This document shows, one piece after another, positions 45,580 to 57,330 of a stretch of DNA of 64,000 bases. The first letter of the stretch is position 1; every line of letters starts with the position of its first letter. The notes below the pieces were generated by a model. The model searched no databases and was not told the DNA's origin. It was given only the letters and a program-made list of their open reading frames with translations. Source of the stretch: Plazaster borealis. Taxonomy: Eukaryota > Echinodermata > Asteroidea > Forcipulatida > Labidiasteridae. The translations under genes and the position numbers were made by a program. The DNA lies in NCBI GenBank assembly GCA_021014325.1, contig CM037462.1:3628318-3692317 (forward strand), read 5' to 3'.

Positions 45580-45615
45580 CACCGACATCTCGGAGCGCAA
45601 ACGCCAGGCACTCAT
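45580..45615 (-). CDS. NFI: NFI coding exon 1 (start codon, 12 residues)
   Basis: The exon encodes MSAWRLRSEMSV and ends in a good donor (GTG then GTAAGT), phase 0, which matches the phase-0 acceptor of exon 2. An in-frame TAG lies seven codons upstream of the ATG, so the frame cannot extend further 5'. A second in-frame ATG (residue 10) would give a nearly empty N-terminus. Known from vertebrates: NFI genes use several alternative first exons that each supply only a few residues before the conserved DEFHPF motif, and this exon has exactly that design. Short exons are weak evidence by themselves. Another promoter and first exon could exist further upstream or in intron 1. Confidence 0.7.
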
Positions 45616-46062
45616 GTCACGAAGATATTGGCGCTAAAAAACACTCGCCAGAGAGATTTCTGGCACGACTGATGCTTCTCGAATGCTTCAGTAAAAGACA
45701 CTAACCACTGAAGTAGAAAGCCATGGGTAGTTTTTGGCCGAGATCCATGCGGATTTGATCTGGTTTGTGTTGTGTTTACAATTCGGTAATGCTCTCTATG
45801 TGAAAATCACGCGTGTATATGGCCAGCGTGCAGTAGTAGTCATGCGATATGCGTCACCATCCGAATAGCTTCACCTTTGTATGTAAACATACACACACAG
45901 CAGAGTTTATGGCGTAGTAGAAATTGTCCAGTGTTGTTTCGCAATGCCTTTGTTGTGTTTCTTTCTTGGTGATACATATGTAAATTAGATAAACGAAACC
46001 CGCACAGAAAAGTGGGCGTTTCCTGATAAAAACCATTTGATTGACTCTTGGGCCGAGTGTAA

Positions 46063-46102
46063 ATTTAAATAACAATCATGAGCGGGATTTCTGCCGACCA
46101 AT
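46063..46102 (-). promoter_or_regulatory. Possible core promoter elements upstream of NFI exon 1
   Basis: On the minus strand an AT-rich TATTTAAAT lies at 46063-46071. An inverted CCAAT (CCAAT on plus, 46098-46102) is about 27 bp further upstream. If used, transcription would start near 46035 and leave a 5' UTR of about 420 nt. Both motifs are common by chance, and NFI genes often use TATA-less and multiple promoters. Confidence 0.22.
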
Positions 46103-46740
46103 GAGGAGCAGAGGGCAGAGTTTCACTGCATAATGTAGGACCCCGTGCAGTAGAAAGAATTTAGTAAACGATCAATTTGTTTACATTCTTAATTTCCTAC
46201 TTTAAGTACAAATAACCCTATTTTATATTGTCAGTTACAAACTAATACATCCCCTAAGTCAAGAAATGGGTTTAAATGTCATTAAATATCATTTGCTTTG
46301 CTTAAAAATAAAGAAATTTTTTACTGCAATGTTAATTTTCTTCTAAAATTCAACAAGCTTGCACAAAGTGCGTTGACCTACCTGCTACTTGCACGCTCTG
46401 CCTAAGCTTATGGTTTGGTTATTATGGTTTGTTGGGGCATTGCATCATATCAGTTATGAAATTACCCGTATCATTTTAATAGAAAAGAAAGCCTTCTGTT
46501 GGTTGTTATCGATTAATATTTGTAAATAAATATTTCGCTTTGCAATTTGGTAATTAATGATACGGCGATCAAAATGGTAAATAAAGTATGGCGTCGATCG
46601 TAGGCGAATTAGTTCATAAAAAATTCAGAACAATTTTAATGGGTTGTCAAGATTTTGATCTGATTTCGAATCAGTAGGGGTTTATTCCAAATCATGTTAT
46701 TTGTATTGTTTGTTGGGGTTTGGAGATTTGTTGTTAGTTT

Positions 46741-46907
46741 GGTTTGTTGTTGTTGTTGTAATTGCTGCTGTTGTTGCTGATGCTGCTGCTGTTGTTGTTG
46801 TTGTTGTTTTTGTTGTTGTTTTTGTTGTTGTTGTTGTTGTTGTTGTTGTTTTTGTTGTTGTTGTTGTTGTTGTTGTCGTTGTCGTTGTCGTTGTCGTTGT
46901 CATTGTT

Positions 46908-46938
<31 letters not shown>

Positions 46939-47110
46939 TTGCTGTTGTTGTTGTTGTTGCTGTTGTTGTTGTTGTTGTTGTTTTGCTTTTGTTTTGATTT
47001 GTGTTCGCTTGGGTGTTTGTTGTTGATTTGTTTTTTGGGGGGTGTTTGTTTGTTTGTGTTTGTTTGTTTGTTTGTTTGTTTGTTTGTTTGGAATGTTTGT
47101 TTGTTGGTTT
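46741..47110. repeat. TTG-rich and TTTG microsatellite block
   Basis: 46741-46983 is an almost pure TTG trinucleotide run with TCG and GCTG variants; 47046-47105 is TTTG. Frames across it (Val-, Leu- or Thr-rich) are low-complexity translations. It lies about 1.1 kb upstream of the NFI start. Confidence 0.93.
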
Positions 47111-49017
47111 TTTGTTGGGGGTTAGGGTAGTAGGATGGGGCCGTTTTTTAATTGATCTTCGTTTGTTTATTTGTTTATTTGTTTTCATTTCTTACCCATG
47201 TGTGCCTTAAAATGATGACATGACTAAAGCCAGATTTGGTGAGAGCATGGAGGAGAGGGCGTGTATCTGTATTTTGGCTCTAGGCCTAATAAAATTACTT
47301 CAATTTTCATTTTCACCCCACGACGGGGATCAACGGGTATGTTATAATCCCCTGCACGCAAATACACGTCTGCCTAATTTACCTCAATCCACAAAAATAT
47401 TAAAGGCTTTTGATTTAAACACCCAGATTCAAAGAAAATAAAACTTCAACAAGATTTGCCAACTTTCTAATTTTAAGCCTAACCTGTTAGGGGAAGGAAA
47501 AGCTCACTTGTCTTCGATAAAATACCGTGAATTTACAAGGCTCGTTTGAAGTGTACGATGTGCAGTTTTTTAATCGTGATAATTAGCAGGCTGCCGAAAA
47601 TGTTTTTATGAATATCTTCCAAACAATATGTTATGCTTTTAATTTCTTATTGTGAATTTCTGTCAAACAAAGAGTGACCCTATATCACCCTTTATAAGAT
47701 GATGGCATCCATCTTTAACCACACGATGAGTCAGCTATAATGATCTTGTTTGTCTTCAATACAAATAAATAAACACTGGCTAAAAATAATAATGTGGAGT
47801 TTGGGATGGTCTCGCCCTAGCCTCATTTCTCTCTTCCCTCGTGTTTAAAATTAGCATTGTCACACAGGGAATGCGGGTCCAGTTGGTTTATGTGACAGTG
47901 CATTGTTTCACATTGTACAAAATTCATCCCTATCCCAAAATGAGGCTGGAAGTTCATAACAGTCTGGTGCTCTTTAACATCAGCACCATCCACGCTTGTT
48001 GCACACTGGGAAGCCCACGGTGTGGGGGATAAAGAGCTGCAGCCTGCCAGGTCAGCGACCCCATCAGTATTTGTGACGTCAGTCACTGCATGGCTTCGTA
48101 CAGTGACATGTTCCGCTCTCTCCCTCACCGCTTCCTTCAAACATACCCTCCAATCCAACGGGATCTCAACTGACGACTCTGACCTTGAATACTGAGCGAA
48201 CTTGTGCCCACCCTTTCAGTGAAATTGTCCCCATGGTGAAACCTTGTACAGTTTATTATACGTCTCCAGGAAAACCCAATTTGTTCACTTGACAATACTT
48301 CCTCCTAATCCTATATAATACGAGTGGGGGTAATGCAATAAATCTTGTTCACAGTGTACGTCGCCATCTTGTTTTCTCATGTTAAAACTATGGCCATTTT
48401 CGAAACCACTGCTTTTGGCTTGTTTGGCTCCGGCTTGCGGCTTCGTCGGTTATTTTGAAAACTAGCACTTTTGGTACGGGGCTTCCAACACGCAGGCGGA
48501 GCCTATAAGCCGGAGCCCAAGCCAAAGCCTTGGTTTCGAAAACGGTCTATGTATTATACAGGCCTTTTCGAAAACAACGGTTTTTGAGGCCCGGCCTGCT
48601 TTGAAGCACCTACCGAAAGCGCACATGTTAACCTTATTAAACAAAGTGACCGATGATGCCTATATGCCGTAGCCAAATGAATTAGGCTCATTAGTTCTGG
48701 GTCCCAGGGGGACTGACCCATACTGGATCAGTTTGACCCGGAGGCGAGATTTTTTTTTCTACGAACTTTTTTTTCCCTTCATACGGCGAACTGTGTACAA
48801 ACTTTGTTTGATATCGCCCTGTTTTCAATCATCCTTCTCCAGCCCATGTAAATTTCCCGTATGGGGACAAAAAGTTCGTGGGAAAAAAATATTGCGAATG
48901 TCAATCGAGACATGGGTCAAACTGACGCAGAGCGAGCTAAAATCCCCTTTTTATCCAAGTTTCTGACCCAGAAATTGGTCAGGGCCCAATACATGTGTTA
49001 CTGTCAAGAGGCGGTGA

Positions 49018-49450
49018 TTTAAAGGGGTTGTGTACGTTTGGTAACTGGAACCCAATGTTTGGTTCAATCCTAATATAGTTGTAGATAATATACCATAAAA
49101 CTAACCTGTGCAAATTTCATTTTAAAGGGTGGATAGCGTTTTTGAGATATTCAATTGCCGAAAATCTGGAACGGTTATGTACACGCGGGAAGAATAATCT
49201 GCAAACTGGAATACACAATCTGGGAAACTCTCAGATTCAAATTTTTGGGGGATAAAAAGTGAAATCTTTTTCTATAACCGCAGTATACTTCGAAGTGAAA
49301 AGTTTCTCAAAATGTTTTATACTATCCAAAGCTGCTGTACTTCTTACTAAGTAAGTTTTTATTGCCATTAATTTTCAGAGTCATATACCAAACGTATACA
49401 GACCCTTTAAAGGTACTGGACACGTTTGGTAATTACTCAAAATATACATA
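49018..49450 (+). mobile_element. MITE family A diverged copy followed by a second copy end
   Basis: A diverged copy runs 49018-49412 (TTTAAAGGGGTTGTGTACG to ACGTATACAGACCCTTTAAA). The start of another copy follows directly (TTTAAAGGTACTGGACACG, 49405-49450) and stops after about 45 bp, so one element probably inserted into the end of another. Confidence 0.65.
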
Positions 49451-50567
49451 CACAGCCTGACGTCCATAATTGATGTAACATACTTAAGAGAACTTTGGCA
49501 ACTTGATGCAGAAACTTATAGAACACTCAGTGCTCAAAATTAATAGACAACTGCAGAACAAAGGCGGCAAAATATGCGTGCCGGTATAGTTAATTAAAGC
49601 ACCCCCACCTAATTCCCGATCCAATCGACTGTGTGAGTCTTCCTCATGGTAATTTTATTGACAAGATCGTCGATTTATCATTATTTTTAAAATAAATTTC
49701 ATACTAATATTGCTGGTATATTGCAACACAGCACTGGGTGACTGAAGAAAGTTGGGAAGTTTGCCAGTGAGGTCCATGCCTAATAAAATGTGGTTGCGTC
49801 CATTCCTGACAGATCCAGATTAACGATTAGCCGCCCCTCAAGAAAATAAAAGACTACTTAGTAATGGCTATTTCCTTGGGGGAATCAAAAGTTACGACAG
49901 ACCCGGAAGTAAGCGCAGATGTGTCCCCAGTGCTGTAATTGTAGTCAATTATTTGATTGTTAACGCATTAATCATTCCACCCACGACTTGACTGTGGTGG
50001 TCGTGCCCCCTGTGTAATATAGCCGAGGGCGTATAGCATAATTGTGAGTCTGGTGCCATGGCCATGATTTCGTCTTTTATCGGATAGGCCATCGATGATG
50101 TCCAAAGTTAAGCCTCAGCCATCGGACAACTAGCTGTCTTCCGAAACATTCCACTGGTAATGTTAAATCATACAGCATAAATGGACCCAAATCTTCTTTA
50201 TGGTGGGGGGGGGGGGGCAGATTTGGGTGGGTTTTGCTGAGAATATCTCGGCTGCTTTGATCGTCCAAACACATCACGAATGATTATGCGCTGTTAGTGT
50301 TAGACCAAGCCTATAGTGCCTCCATTGTGGGATGGGGCTACGCCTTTAAAACGAACAGTAGGCCTACGAAAGGAAAATATCCTACAAACAGTTTTGAAAA
50401 AGAATACAGCTGTCCTTAAATTGGTTTTTATTTTGGGTTAGGTGAATGGACTCAAACTTGTGATGAAATAACTATGGTATACATTTTGAATATATAGGTT
50501 ACCCGAGATTTGTGTTTCGTATCACGTAAAACGGAACACACAGTTTCACTCTTTTATTACCACTAAA

Positions 50568-50775
50568 AGAGAAGGGGTTTGCCCACAGTGTTTTTGGCAG
50601 TGGCTGCCGAGTGCACCGCAGCACCTTGTAAACCCCGATAAGGCGCTACAATGGGTGTACAATTCCTAAAAACTTCAAAGCCTATTTTAAAATGGGTTTC
50701 AAGCGCCTTCAGCAAATTATTGGTGGATACGTGCGCTATATAAGACTCAAAGCAAGCCACGGTGAAAATGTACAT
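50568..50775 (+). mobile_element. Diverged SINE body
   Basis: Contains AGAGAAGGGGTTTGCCCACA and ends ACGTGCGCTATATAAGACTC, the same skeleton as the tRNA-Leu SINE body but diverged. Head not visible. Confidence 0.55.
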
Positions 50776-51644
50776 GCTGGATCCCCGGGGAGAGCCCGAG
50801 AGGCACAGGTAAATAACTGTGTTTGCGGGCACAATTCTTGTGTTCTAATGGTCTGAACAGATGAATAGATGTTCCCTGGACCCACACACTAAAATATTAA
50901 AGCATTCTGGAAATTTACACATTGGTTCACTACTAATTTTCAAAAAATAGTACATTTCGAAAGGATTAAGTTTTTGTGCACACAATAGGATTTTTGTGTG
51001 CACGTTATACTGGGACCCAGCTTTCCCACACTTTGCCAACCTCTGAGTTCACACACCCAGAAATCACTACAGTATATGAAAGAGGGGTGTTTAAAGGTGG
51101 TTTCCCGAGAAGAAAAAATTCACTGATTATGGAACCCGGTGAGTGAAATGAAAGTAGGAGTGGTTCGAGTTCATGGGTACTTCTCTATTGCGCAAACACC
51201 AGAGGATAATCGAGACTAACTGGAATCATCCGGAATTAGATGTCGAATCCAATTAATCGATTCAATTAAAACCATTAGGCTTCGACGCGATGCAGAGATA
51301 GGCTGCGCCTTATGAAGGGTCAACTGCACTTTTAGACCACTGCAAATCGAAGGATGGCTGGATGGGTAATGTTTTGTGGGAACCAAAAATGACGACAAAA
51401 TAGGCAGAGAAACTTGAAGCTGGCCTAGTATTTATGACAAGCTGCGAATAGAGGTAAACGGCATTATACATTGGGGAGAGTGATATCAATTGCAACACCA
51501 AGGTCTTGTATCTGTCTGAATGCTTTGCAAAATAGCGAATGTCGAATCGTTTGAAGATTGGGAGTTATTGACCCAATTCACCGACGTCATCATTACAATG
51601 GTTGCGCCATTTTGGGAATCAGTGTCCACGTGTGTTGTAAATGG

Positions 51645-51780
51645 GCCCTTTTCAAAACCACGGCTCCAGCTTGGGTTCCGTCCGCCTCTGTCTGTAAGTC
51701 CCATCTGAAAGCGCGCGTTTTCAAAATAACGGACGGAGCAAATATAAGCCCGAGGCCAAGCCCAAGCTGTTTGAAAGGGC
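51645..51780. repeat. Inverted-repeat element GGCCCTTTTCAAAACCACGG
   Basis: Left end GGGCCCTTTTCAAAACCACG, right end AAGCTGTTTGAAAGGGCC. Related to 48390-48545 (CCATTTTCGAAACCACTGCT ... TGGTTTCGAAAACGG), both rich in GCCAAGCC / GGCTTGG. Confidence 0.6.
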
Positions 51781-52214
51781 CATATACAGTACCGTATAAT
51801 TTTGTCAACGCAACTCTGCACAATGCGCGTCTATCATTTTCACCATTTTGGAAGTCAGTTCCTTTGGAACCTCGTTCCCAGAGGTGTACGATCTCGCCGC
51901 GCCATTTTTCTTTTATTTGCCAGAATGCCTTGCTCGAATGAGAGGTATCGATACGGCGCACTGCCCGTAGCGAGGCTGGTTCCTTTGTAAATCCCAAAAT
52001 GGCGGGCAGGATAGGCGCGTGTAAGTGCGTTGAGGAGCGTTGTGCAAGGGGTCAACTAGTGCGCATTAAATAGGCGACGCGGCGTTTACAAGCACACCGT
52101 AATTTGTACGTGCAATTTGTTTCCCAAAATGGCGAGCGTGTGTATGGCAGTACTGCGTGTGATGTTGGCGCAAGGGTGAGGCTGACGTTTCTCTCTCTAA
52201 AAAGGTTACTATTT

Positions 52215-52470
52215 TTATTTAATTTTTAAAATGAGATATCGCCTAACATCACAAGACCGGACGGCCACTTCAAGGTGTGAGGGCTTATACACTTACTGAT
52301 TGGGCTGTCGACCCAAATCAACTGTCACCATGGGCACGTTGCCACCTACTTCTGGGGCTGAAACAGGGTTACCCCCTTCACAGTCCGTAAAGGATGTAGG
52401 GATGTGTATCATCCACGAGGAGCCAGGCTGGTAGAGCAGAATGCACTACCTTCAAAACTTAAAGTTGGTT
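52215..52470 (+). repeat. Dispersed repeat, copy 1 of a pair
   Basis: Shares GATATCGCCTAACATCAC / GAGATCGCCTAACATCAC, GGGGCTGAAACAGGGTTACC and ATCATCCAC...AGGAGCC with 61245-61470 in the same orientation. No ORF. Confidence 0.72.
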
Positions 52471-53414
52471 TGAGCTGGGTTGCTACGACAACGGTTTGTA
52501 GGGGAACCAAACAATAAGACCAATACACCTCATAATCACTGTCATTTCCATTATTATTTTATTGAAATATCGTTAATTACAAAATAAAAATACACTCAGC
52601 TGAAATAAATAAGTATAGTAAAAAATAGATTGTATATTTGTTTTCATTAACTGGGAGGGGCAACCTGATACCACATGACAATCTTCCACGCGCTGCATCA
52701 TGGGAAATAAACCACAGCTTCCGTTTGGAACGAATGAGTCACGTGTTACCGACAAAGTCTAATATGCGGTTACGGCTACCTAGGCGTTTTAGTAGGCCTG
52801 ATTCGCGTGGTGGTTACTTAACAAATTTTAAAGGGTTTGGTTTTTCGAAACATTGCAGTGGCGTATAACTAGACAATGTTCTTTTTGGGGGGAGGGGCAA
52901 AGACATAATTTAGGGCTTTTTGGTGTATCGAACTATGGGGTTCTTTGATGTCTCGAAATAATGTTACATCAACAACTTTTTTTTTCTTCTTCTTTTTAGG
53001 GGTGGGGGCAAAGGTTATGAGCCCCGCCCCCTCCTCCATGCCACCCCCCCCCCCTCGCCAATGCCAATGATAAGCCCCCGGTTCCAAAATTATTACCGAA
53101 TTTTATTGAAAATGCAAGCTTTGTGCCAAACTGTTGCAGGTGCCACGACGGGTTCTCTGAATTTATATCCGTTTTAAGTCACCTCAATTTATAATAAGAA
53201 TCGTATAAGTGAACCTGTGAACGTCAATTTAATAACACAACGGCCCTCTGCCAACTTTAAACCAACAAAAAACAGCATAAGTATCAATACTGAATAGAGA
53301 AAGTATTATTGTACACCTTTCTTAATGTCGTGTTTTATATTATATACTCTAAAGACAGAAACCCTACAATGTTCAAAAACACGTGTCTTTATACTGAATC
53401 GTTTAGGGTTCCTG

Positions 53415-53799
53415 CTTTAAAGGCACTGGACACGGACACGTTTGGTAACTGTCAACGACCAGTATTCTCACTTGGTGTATCCCAATATATGCATAAAATA
53501 ACAAGCCTGTGAAAATTTGGGCTCAATTGGTCATCGAAGTTGCAAGAAAATGATGAAAGAAAAAACTCCTTTGTTGTACAAACTTGTGTGCTTTCAGATG
53601 CCTGAAAAAGGCTTCAGGCCTGAAGTCTTTTAATATTTTAGTGAGAAATTACCTCTTTCTCAAAAAATACGTAACTTTAGAAGGAGTCGATTCTCACAAT
53701 GTTTTATACTATCAACAGCTCTCCGTTGCTCGTTACAGAGTAAGTTTTTATGCTAATATATATTTTGAGTAATTACCAAACGTTTCCAGTGCCTTTAAT
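53415..53799 (+). mobile_element. MITE family A copy
   Basis: CTTTAAAGGCACTGGACACG start, which carries a small duplication (GGACACGGACACG), and TTTCCAGTGCCTTTAA end. The central palindrome here is GGCTTCAGGCCTGAAGTC instead of the CTTCTTGCAAGAAG type. Confidence 0.83.
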
Positions 53800-56205
53800 A
53801 CACGATATTGAGAAAGATGATGAAACTTTCCTTATTCTTGAAAAGTCTGGGGGCGGTACTTGCCCTTCACCATTGGCCTGATTCACCGAAGTCGTTATTT
53901 TAGTTTGAAAACATCATCAAAACAAAGTCCAAGCACTTCGTCTGCCACGTATGACGAAAACACGAACTCAGAAACTTCAAAGGGTGACAAATTTTCGGAG
54001 AAAGACAAAGGTTATCTACAACGTGCTTCTGTACTCAAAACTGAAACGTATGGATCTGAAACAACCCCAGATTGCACCCTTGGGAGAAAGTGAAGAATTT
54101 ACATTTGAGGGATATAGGCCTACCGTGGAATTGAAGAAGACAAAATTAGGTGAAGTCAAAAAAGCTTGTAAACATTTTGGGAGAAATGGATTCCACCACA
54201 ATCAATGTTTAGTGAAATTGGACTATTACTTTTTAGTTAAGAATTTCTTGTTTAGGACCAATCTAAGAGAGTTCCAATCGGGGGTACCTCAATTTAGGGT
54301 TGTTAAATGTACACCATAGGGTGTTGAAATAACACCAATGTAATTGTTTTTGCAGAAATTAGTGTTATTTTAATACCATGGTGTAAATTTTGACTATTTT
54401 GTTGGTATCTATAAATGTGACAACATGCCCATGGTGACAATTTAACACCCCCACAGTTTTTGCAGTGTACAAGTCATGGTCATATTGGACTCCAACTGGC
54501 CTACCGTCACTGGAGCTCGGTTAAGTAGAACGCAGAGGGTCGTGATGGGTTCAAACCCCATCTATAGTGCCGTATAACCAGCGGGGGTTGGGAGAAGGGT
54601 GGGTTGACGAGAGCCCCCGCTCAGACCCCACCCCTCCCCCTCCTCCCCAACTGCGATTGAAAAATGCACGTAATAATAGTTACATTCATCAAAAGCCCCC
54701 CTCCCCCTACAAGTTATGCATTTGTCAAGTGATGCATTTTTTGGGTCCCCCCCCCCCAATCTGGTGCTCGATTTTGGGCATGATGGTAACACACCCCCCC
54801 CCCCGTCCATTGTGTCTTTATTGTGTGCTTTGAATCTCAGTAATTCTTCAGAGGATTTTAGGGGGTACTTCTGTACAAGAGGAAAATGAATGTGTTAAGT
54901 GTGGGAACATTGGGGTATCCCTCTGCTCCCATGGTATACCCCCACCCACAAAAATATTGTTACTGCCACTGCATCCAACGGTTCTGTGTAATTTTTCCCG
55001 CATGAGGCGGGAGCAACACCATAGGCCTAAAATCATGTCACTCACACGCTTGGCCATGCCCTTTAAAAGGGGGTCTTTTTCGTTAGTCTGGTTCTGACAA
55101 TTTCAAGGACAGTGATGAGTCAATCTACAAAAATCATGTCAGAGATGTCAATCCAAAAGGTCGAGACTTCAAAAGCGGAAATAATTTATTTGTGTCTTTC
55201 GGAATCAAAGGTTTTGGTTCAGCCGCGAGATTTAATCAACACAGAAACTTAAGGGGGTCCAATGGGAAGAAGTTACACCGGTCGTCAGTCGTTCTCCCGA
55301 TTGGGTGTTTTAACTTTGCATGATGCCATCAGACTGTGGTCCACTGTCCGTTTTTAATTCAATAACCAGTACTCCGCCATTTATTTTATTTCTAAATCAA
55401 AAAAAAATCAACATTCCCCATCTACACCTAGCCAATAGCATGGTAAATGTATTGTTACCATCCGGGGTCTTTTTCACCCCCCAAAATCCATAAATGACCA
55501 GCTCTCCCGGATTCCCATAGGAATTGTACGGCAGTTACTTGACCTTGGGGTCAATAGCCACTACTGGGTGAAATGAACCATACAGTTTCCAGATTGCTTT
55601 TTCTGTATACTTGTACAATGGCTGTAAGCAGTGAACTGGTTGTTTATTTGGATGAATTGAGTAGGGTCCATATCTAATGGTTTTGGCATTTGAAAGTGAT
55701 TGGGTTCTCAACAAAAATGAATTACACGCTAATACAAACGGACAGTAGCCTATACTGTCCGATGGCGTGTGTGATTTTTTTTATGGTGTTACGCAGGGTT
55801 TTCATCAAGATATGGATCGATTTGGGGTATTTTCAATATTCAAATATTGGTTATAAAAATAAACTCATCACTAATGAGTTATAAGCACTGTACTCGGTTC
55901 TTTCCCGAGTCATGCGGAAAACAGTTATGGTTATCTAATTAATTACTTATTCATTAATTTATGTTAAAAATATTTATTAATTTATTTATTTAGTTATTTA
56001 CTTACTTATTTATTTATTAATTGTATTTTATTTATTTTGTATTTACTTAGTTTTTGAGTTTTTCGTTTATTTTAATTGAAAAGTAAACATCATCATTATG
56101 GCACATCAGAAAGATTACCTGACCATTTCCACAGACAATTTTAACATATTATAGGGTTCAATAACAAATCCTTGTCCACTCTTGATCATCTGAAAAATTA
56201 TTAGG
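53800..56205. other. Intergenic stretch with a K-rich 122-codon frame
   Basis: A plus frame at 53951-54319 gives a lysine-rich 122-residue product with no domain I recognise; it starts inside a segment that is duplicated at 57560-57640. 54480-55060 includes poly-C/G runs and a repeat of the TTGTGTCTTTATTGTGTGCT type also present near 14870-15010 and 16085-16210. 55900-56100 is TTTATT-rich. Confidence 0.5.
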
Positions 56206-57330
56206 TTTAAGGAAGGGTACATGCACCTTTGGTAATTACAAAAAAAAGTAACATAAAAACTTACTAAAGTGGGGAGCGGTTAATATCATCAAACATTTTT
56301 AGAAACGACAACCTTTAGTTTTAGAGAAAGAGGTAATTTTTCACCAATCAATTTGAATCTGAGAAAGGTTTAACACAGGCATGAAGCCTTTTCAGGCTTC
56401 TGAAAGCACACAATATGCAACGAGGGTGTTTTTTTTCTTTCATCATTTTCTTGCAACCTCGATGACCATTGAGCCAAATTTTTCACAGGTTTGTTATTTT
56501 ATGAATTGTCTTTGACAATAACCAAAGAAAGGCCTTTACCCTGTCTATATAAAGGACATTGGTCCATGGAAAAAAGGTAGGAACATTTTATTGAGTCTTA
56601 CAAGAACTGACCTTTATACATGTACATTAAAGGGTGTTTGTAACATTGGTAAGAGTAAAAAATATAAATGTTCACAGATTCACACATCACTTACGTGGTA
56701 TAAAGATGGTTATGATGGGAAACTCCCTTTGAAATATTTTTGCTTTAAATGCTAAAGTTTTTGAGAAATTAGTAAAACAATTAGTTTTGATCTCATGAGT
56801 CAAAAACTCGATGTTTGAAAACAGTAAAAACACTTGAGGTTTTCCCCCACTTTTTTCTGGTGATTGCAATGACCGATTGAGCTTAAACTTTCACAGGTTT
56901 GTTGTTTCATGTGTATGGTGGGATACACCAAGAGAGGATACTGGTCTTTGACATTTACCAGAAGTATAAACTCCCTTTAATGGTATAGGCCTTAAAAGAC
57001 TTTTATAGTAATTATACTCAAAATATATATTAGCCGATAAAACTTACTTGGTAACGAGCAACGGGGAGCTGTTGAAGTAACGTAGTTTTTGAAAAGGAGG
57101 TAATTTCTCACTAAAACATTTGAATCTGAGAAAGACTTCAGGCCTGAAGCCTTTCTCAGGCATCTGAAAGCACACAAATTTGTGCAACAAGAGTGTCTTT
57201 CATTATTTTCTTGCAACTTTGATGACCAATTGAGCCCAAGTTGTCACCTGTTTATTATTTTATGCAAATGTTGAGAAACACCAATTGAGAATACTGGTCT
57301 TTGGCAATTACCAAACGTGTCCAGTATAGG
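56206..57330 (-). mobile_element. Cluster of three diverged family A MITEs
   Basis: Three elements in a row: about 56206-56540, 56627-56980 (the subfamily also seen at 24448) and 56985-57330. The last has the internal palindrome ACTTCAGGCCTGAAGCC within a longer GAATCTGAGAAAG / CTTTCTCAGG hairpin. Ends are degraded in the first and third. Confidence 0.65.

Larger units (their letters stand above)
299..45615 (-). other. NFI: NFI transcription factor gene, coding span (11 exons)
   Basis: Gene-level entry for the spliced NFI gene. The exons were joined by hand from the sequence. Every junction is GT-AG and the intron phases are 0,1,1,1,1,1,0,1,0,1. The spliced length is 1992 nt, giving 663 residues and a stop. 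Known family role: NFI proteins are nuclear, bind TTGGC(N5)GCCAA as dimers through an N-terminal MH1-like domain, and regulate RNA polymerase II transcription through a proline-rich C-terminus. Human paralogs are about 500-560 residues, so this one is longer, mainly in the C-terminal half. Only one NFI locus is seen here, which fits an invertebrate with a single ancestral NFI gene, but the window cannot prove that. The order of similarity blocks to vertebrate NFI is collinear through exon 8 and weaker after that. Confidence 0.93.
45616..49017. other. Upstream region of NFI, no gene recognised
   Basis: 45616-46700 is relatively repeat-poor and should contain the 5' UTR and promoter if exon 1 is right. 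The TTG/TTTG block follows at 46741-47110. From 47220 to 49017 there are short open frames (for example 47823-48158 minus) without any recognisable domain, and an inverted-repeat element at about 48390-48545. Confidence 0.6.
49451..53414. other. Intergenic stretch, repeats and no recognised gene
   Basis: Contains the diverged SINE at 50568-50775, the inverted-repeat element at 51645-51780, a sequence at 51860-51990 related to 3040-3100 (GTTCCCAG.GGTGTA.GATCTCGCCG and CCAGAATGCCTTGC), and the repeat at 52215-52470. Several overlapping 60-134-codon frames at 51490-52055 have no coding features. Confidence 0.6.

Noticed and set aside
45620..46080. NFI binding sites (TTGGC / GCCAA) in the NFI promoter suggesting autoregulation
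   Set aside because: Only scattered half sites (for example near 45629 and 45734); no full TTGGC(N5)GCCAA palindrome found.
46697..47188. 163-codon Thr-rich frame and Val/Leu-rich frames on the other strand
   Set aside because: Trinucleotide microsatellite translated in different phases.
47823..48158. 111-codon minus frame
   Set aside because: No similarity recognised and no splice or regulatory context; below what chance allows in 64 kb.
51486..52055. Overlapping frames of 111-134 codons on both strands
   Set aside because: Mutual overlap on both strands, no motif, and the region holds an inverted-repeat element that explains symmetrical frames.
53951..54319. 122-codon lysine-rich frame as a possible gene
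   Set aside because: No recognisable domain; it overlaps another frame at 53860-54093 and begins next to a duplicated repeat segment.
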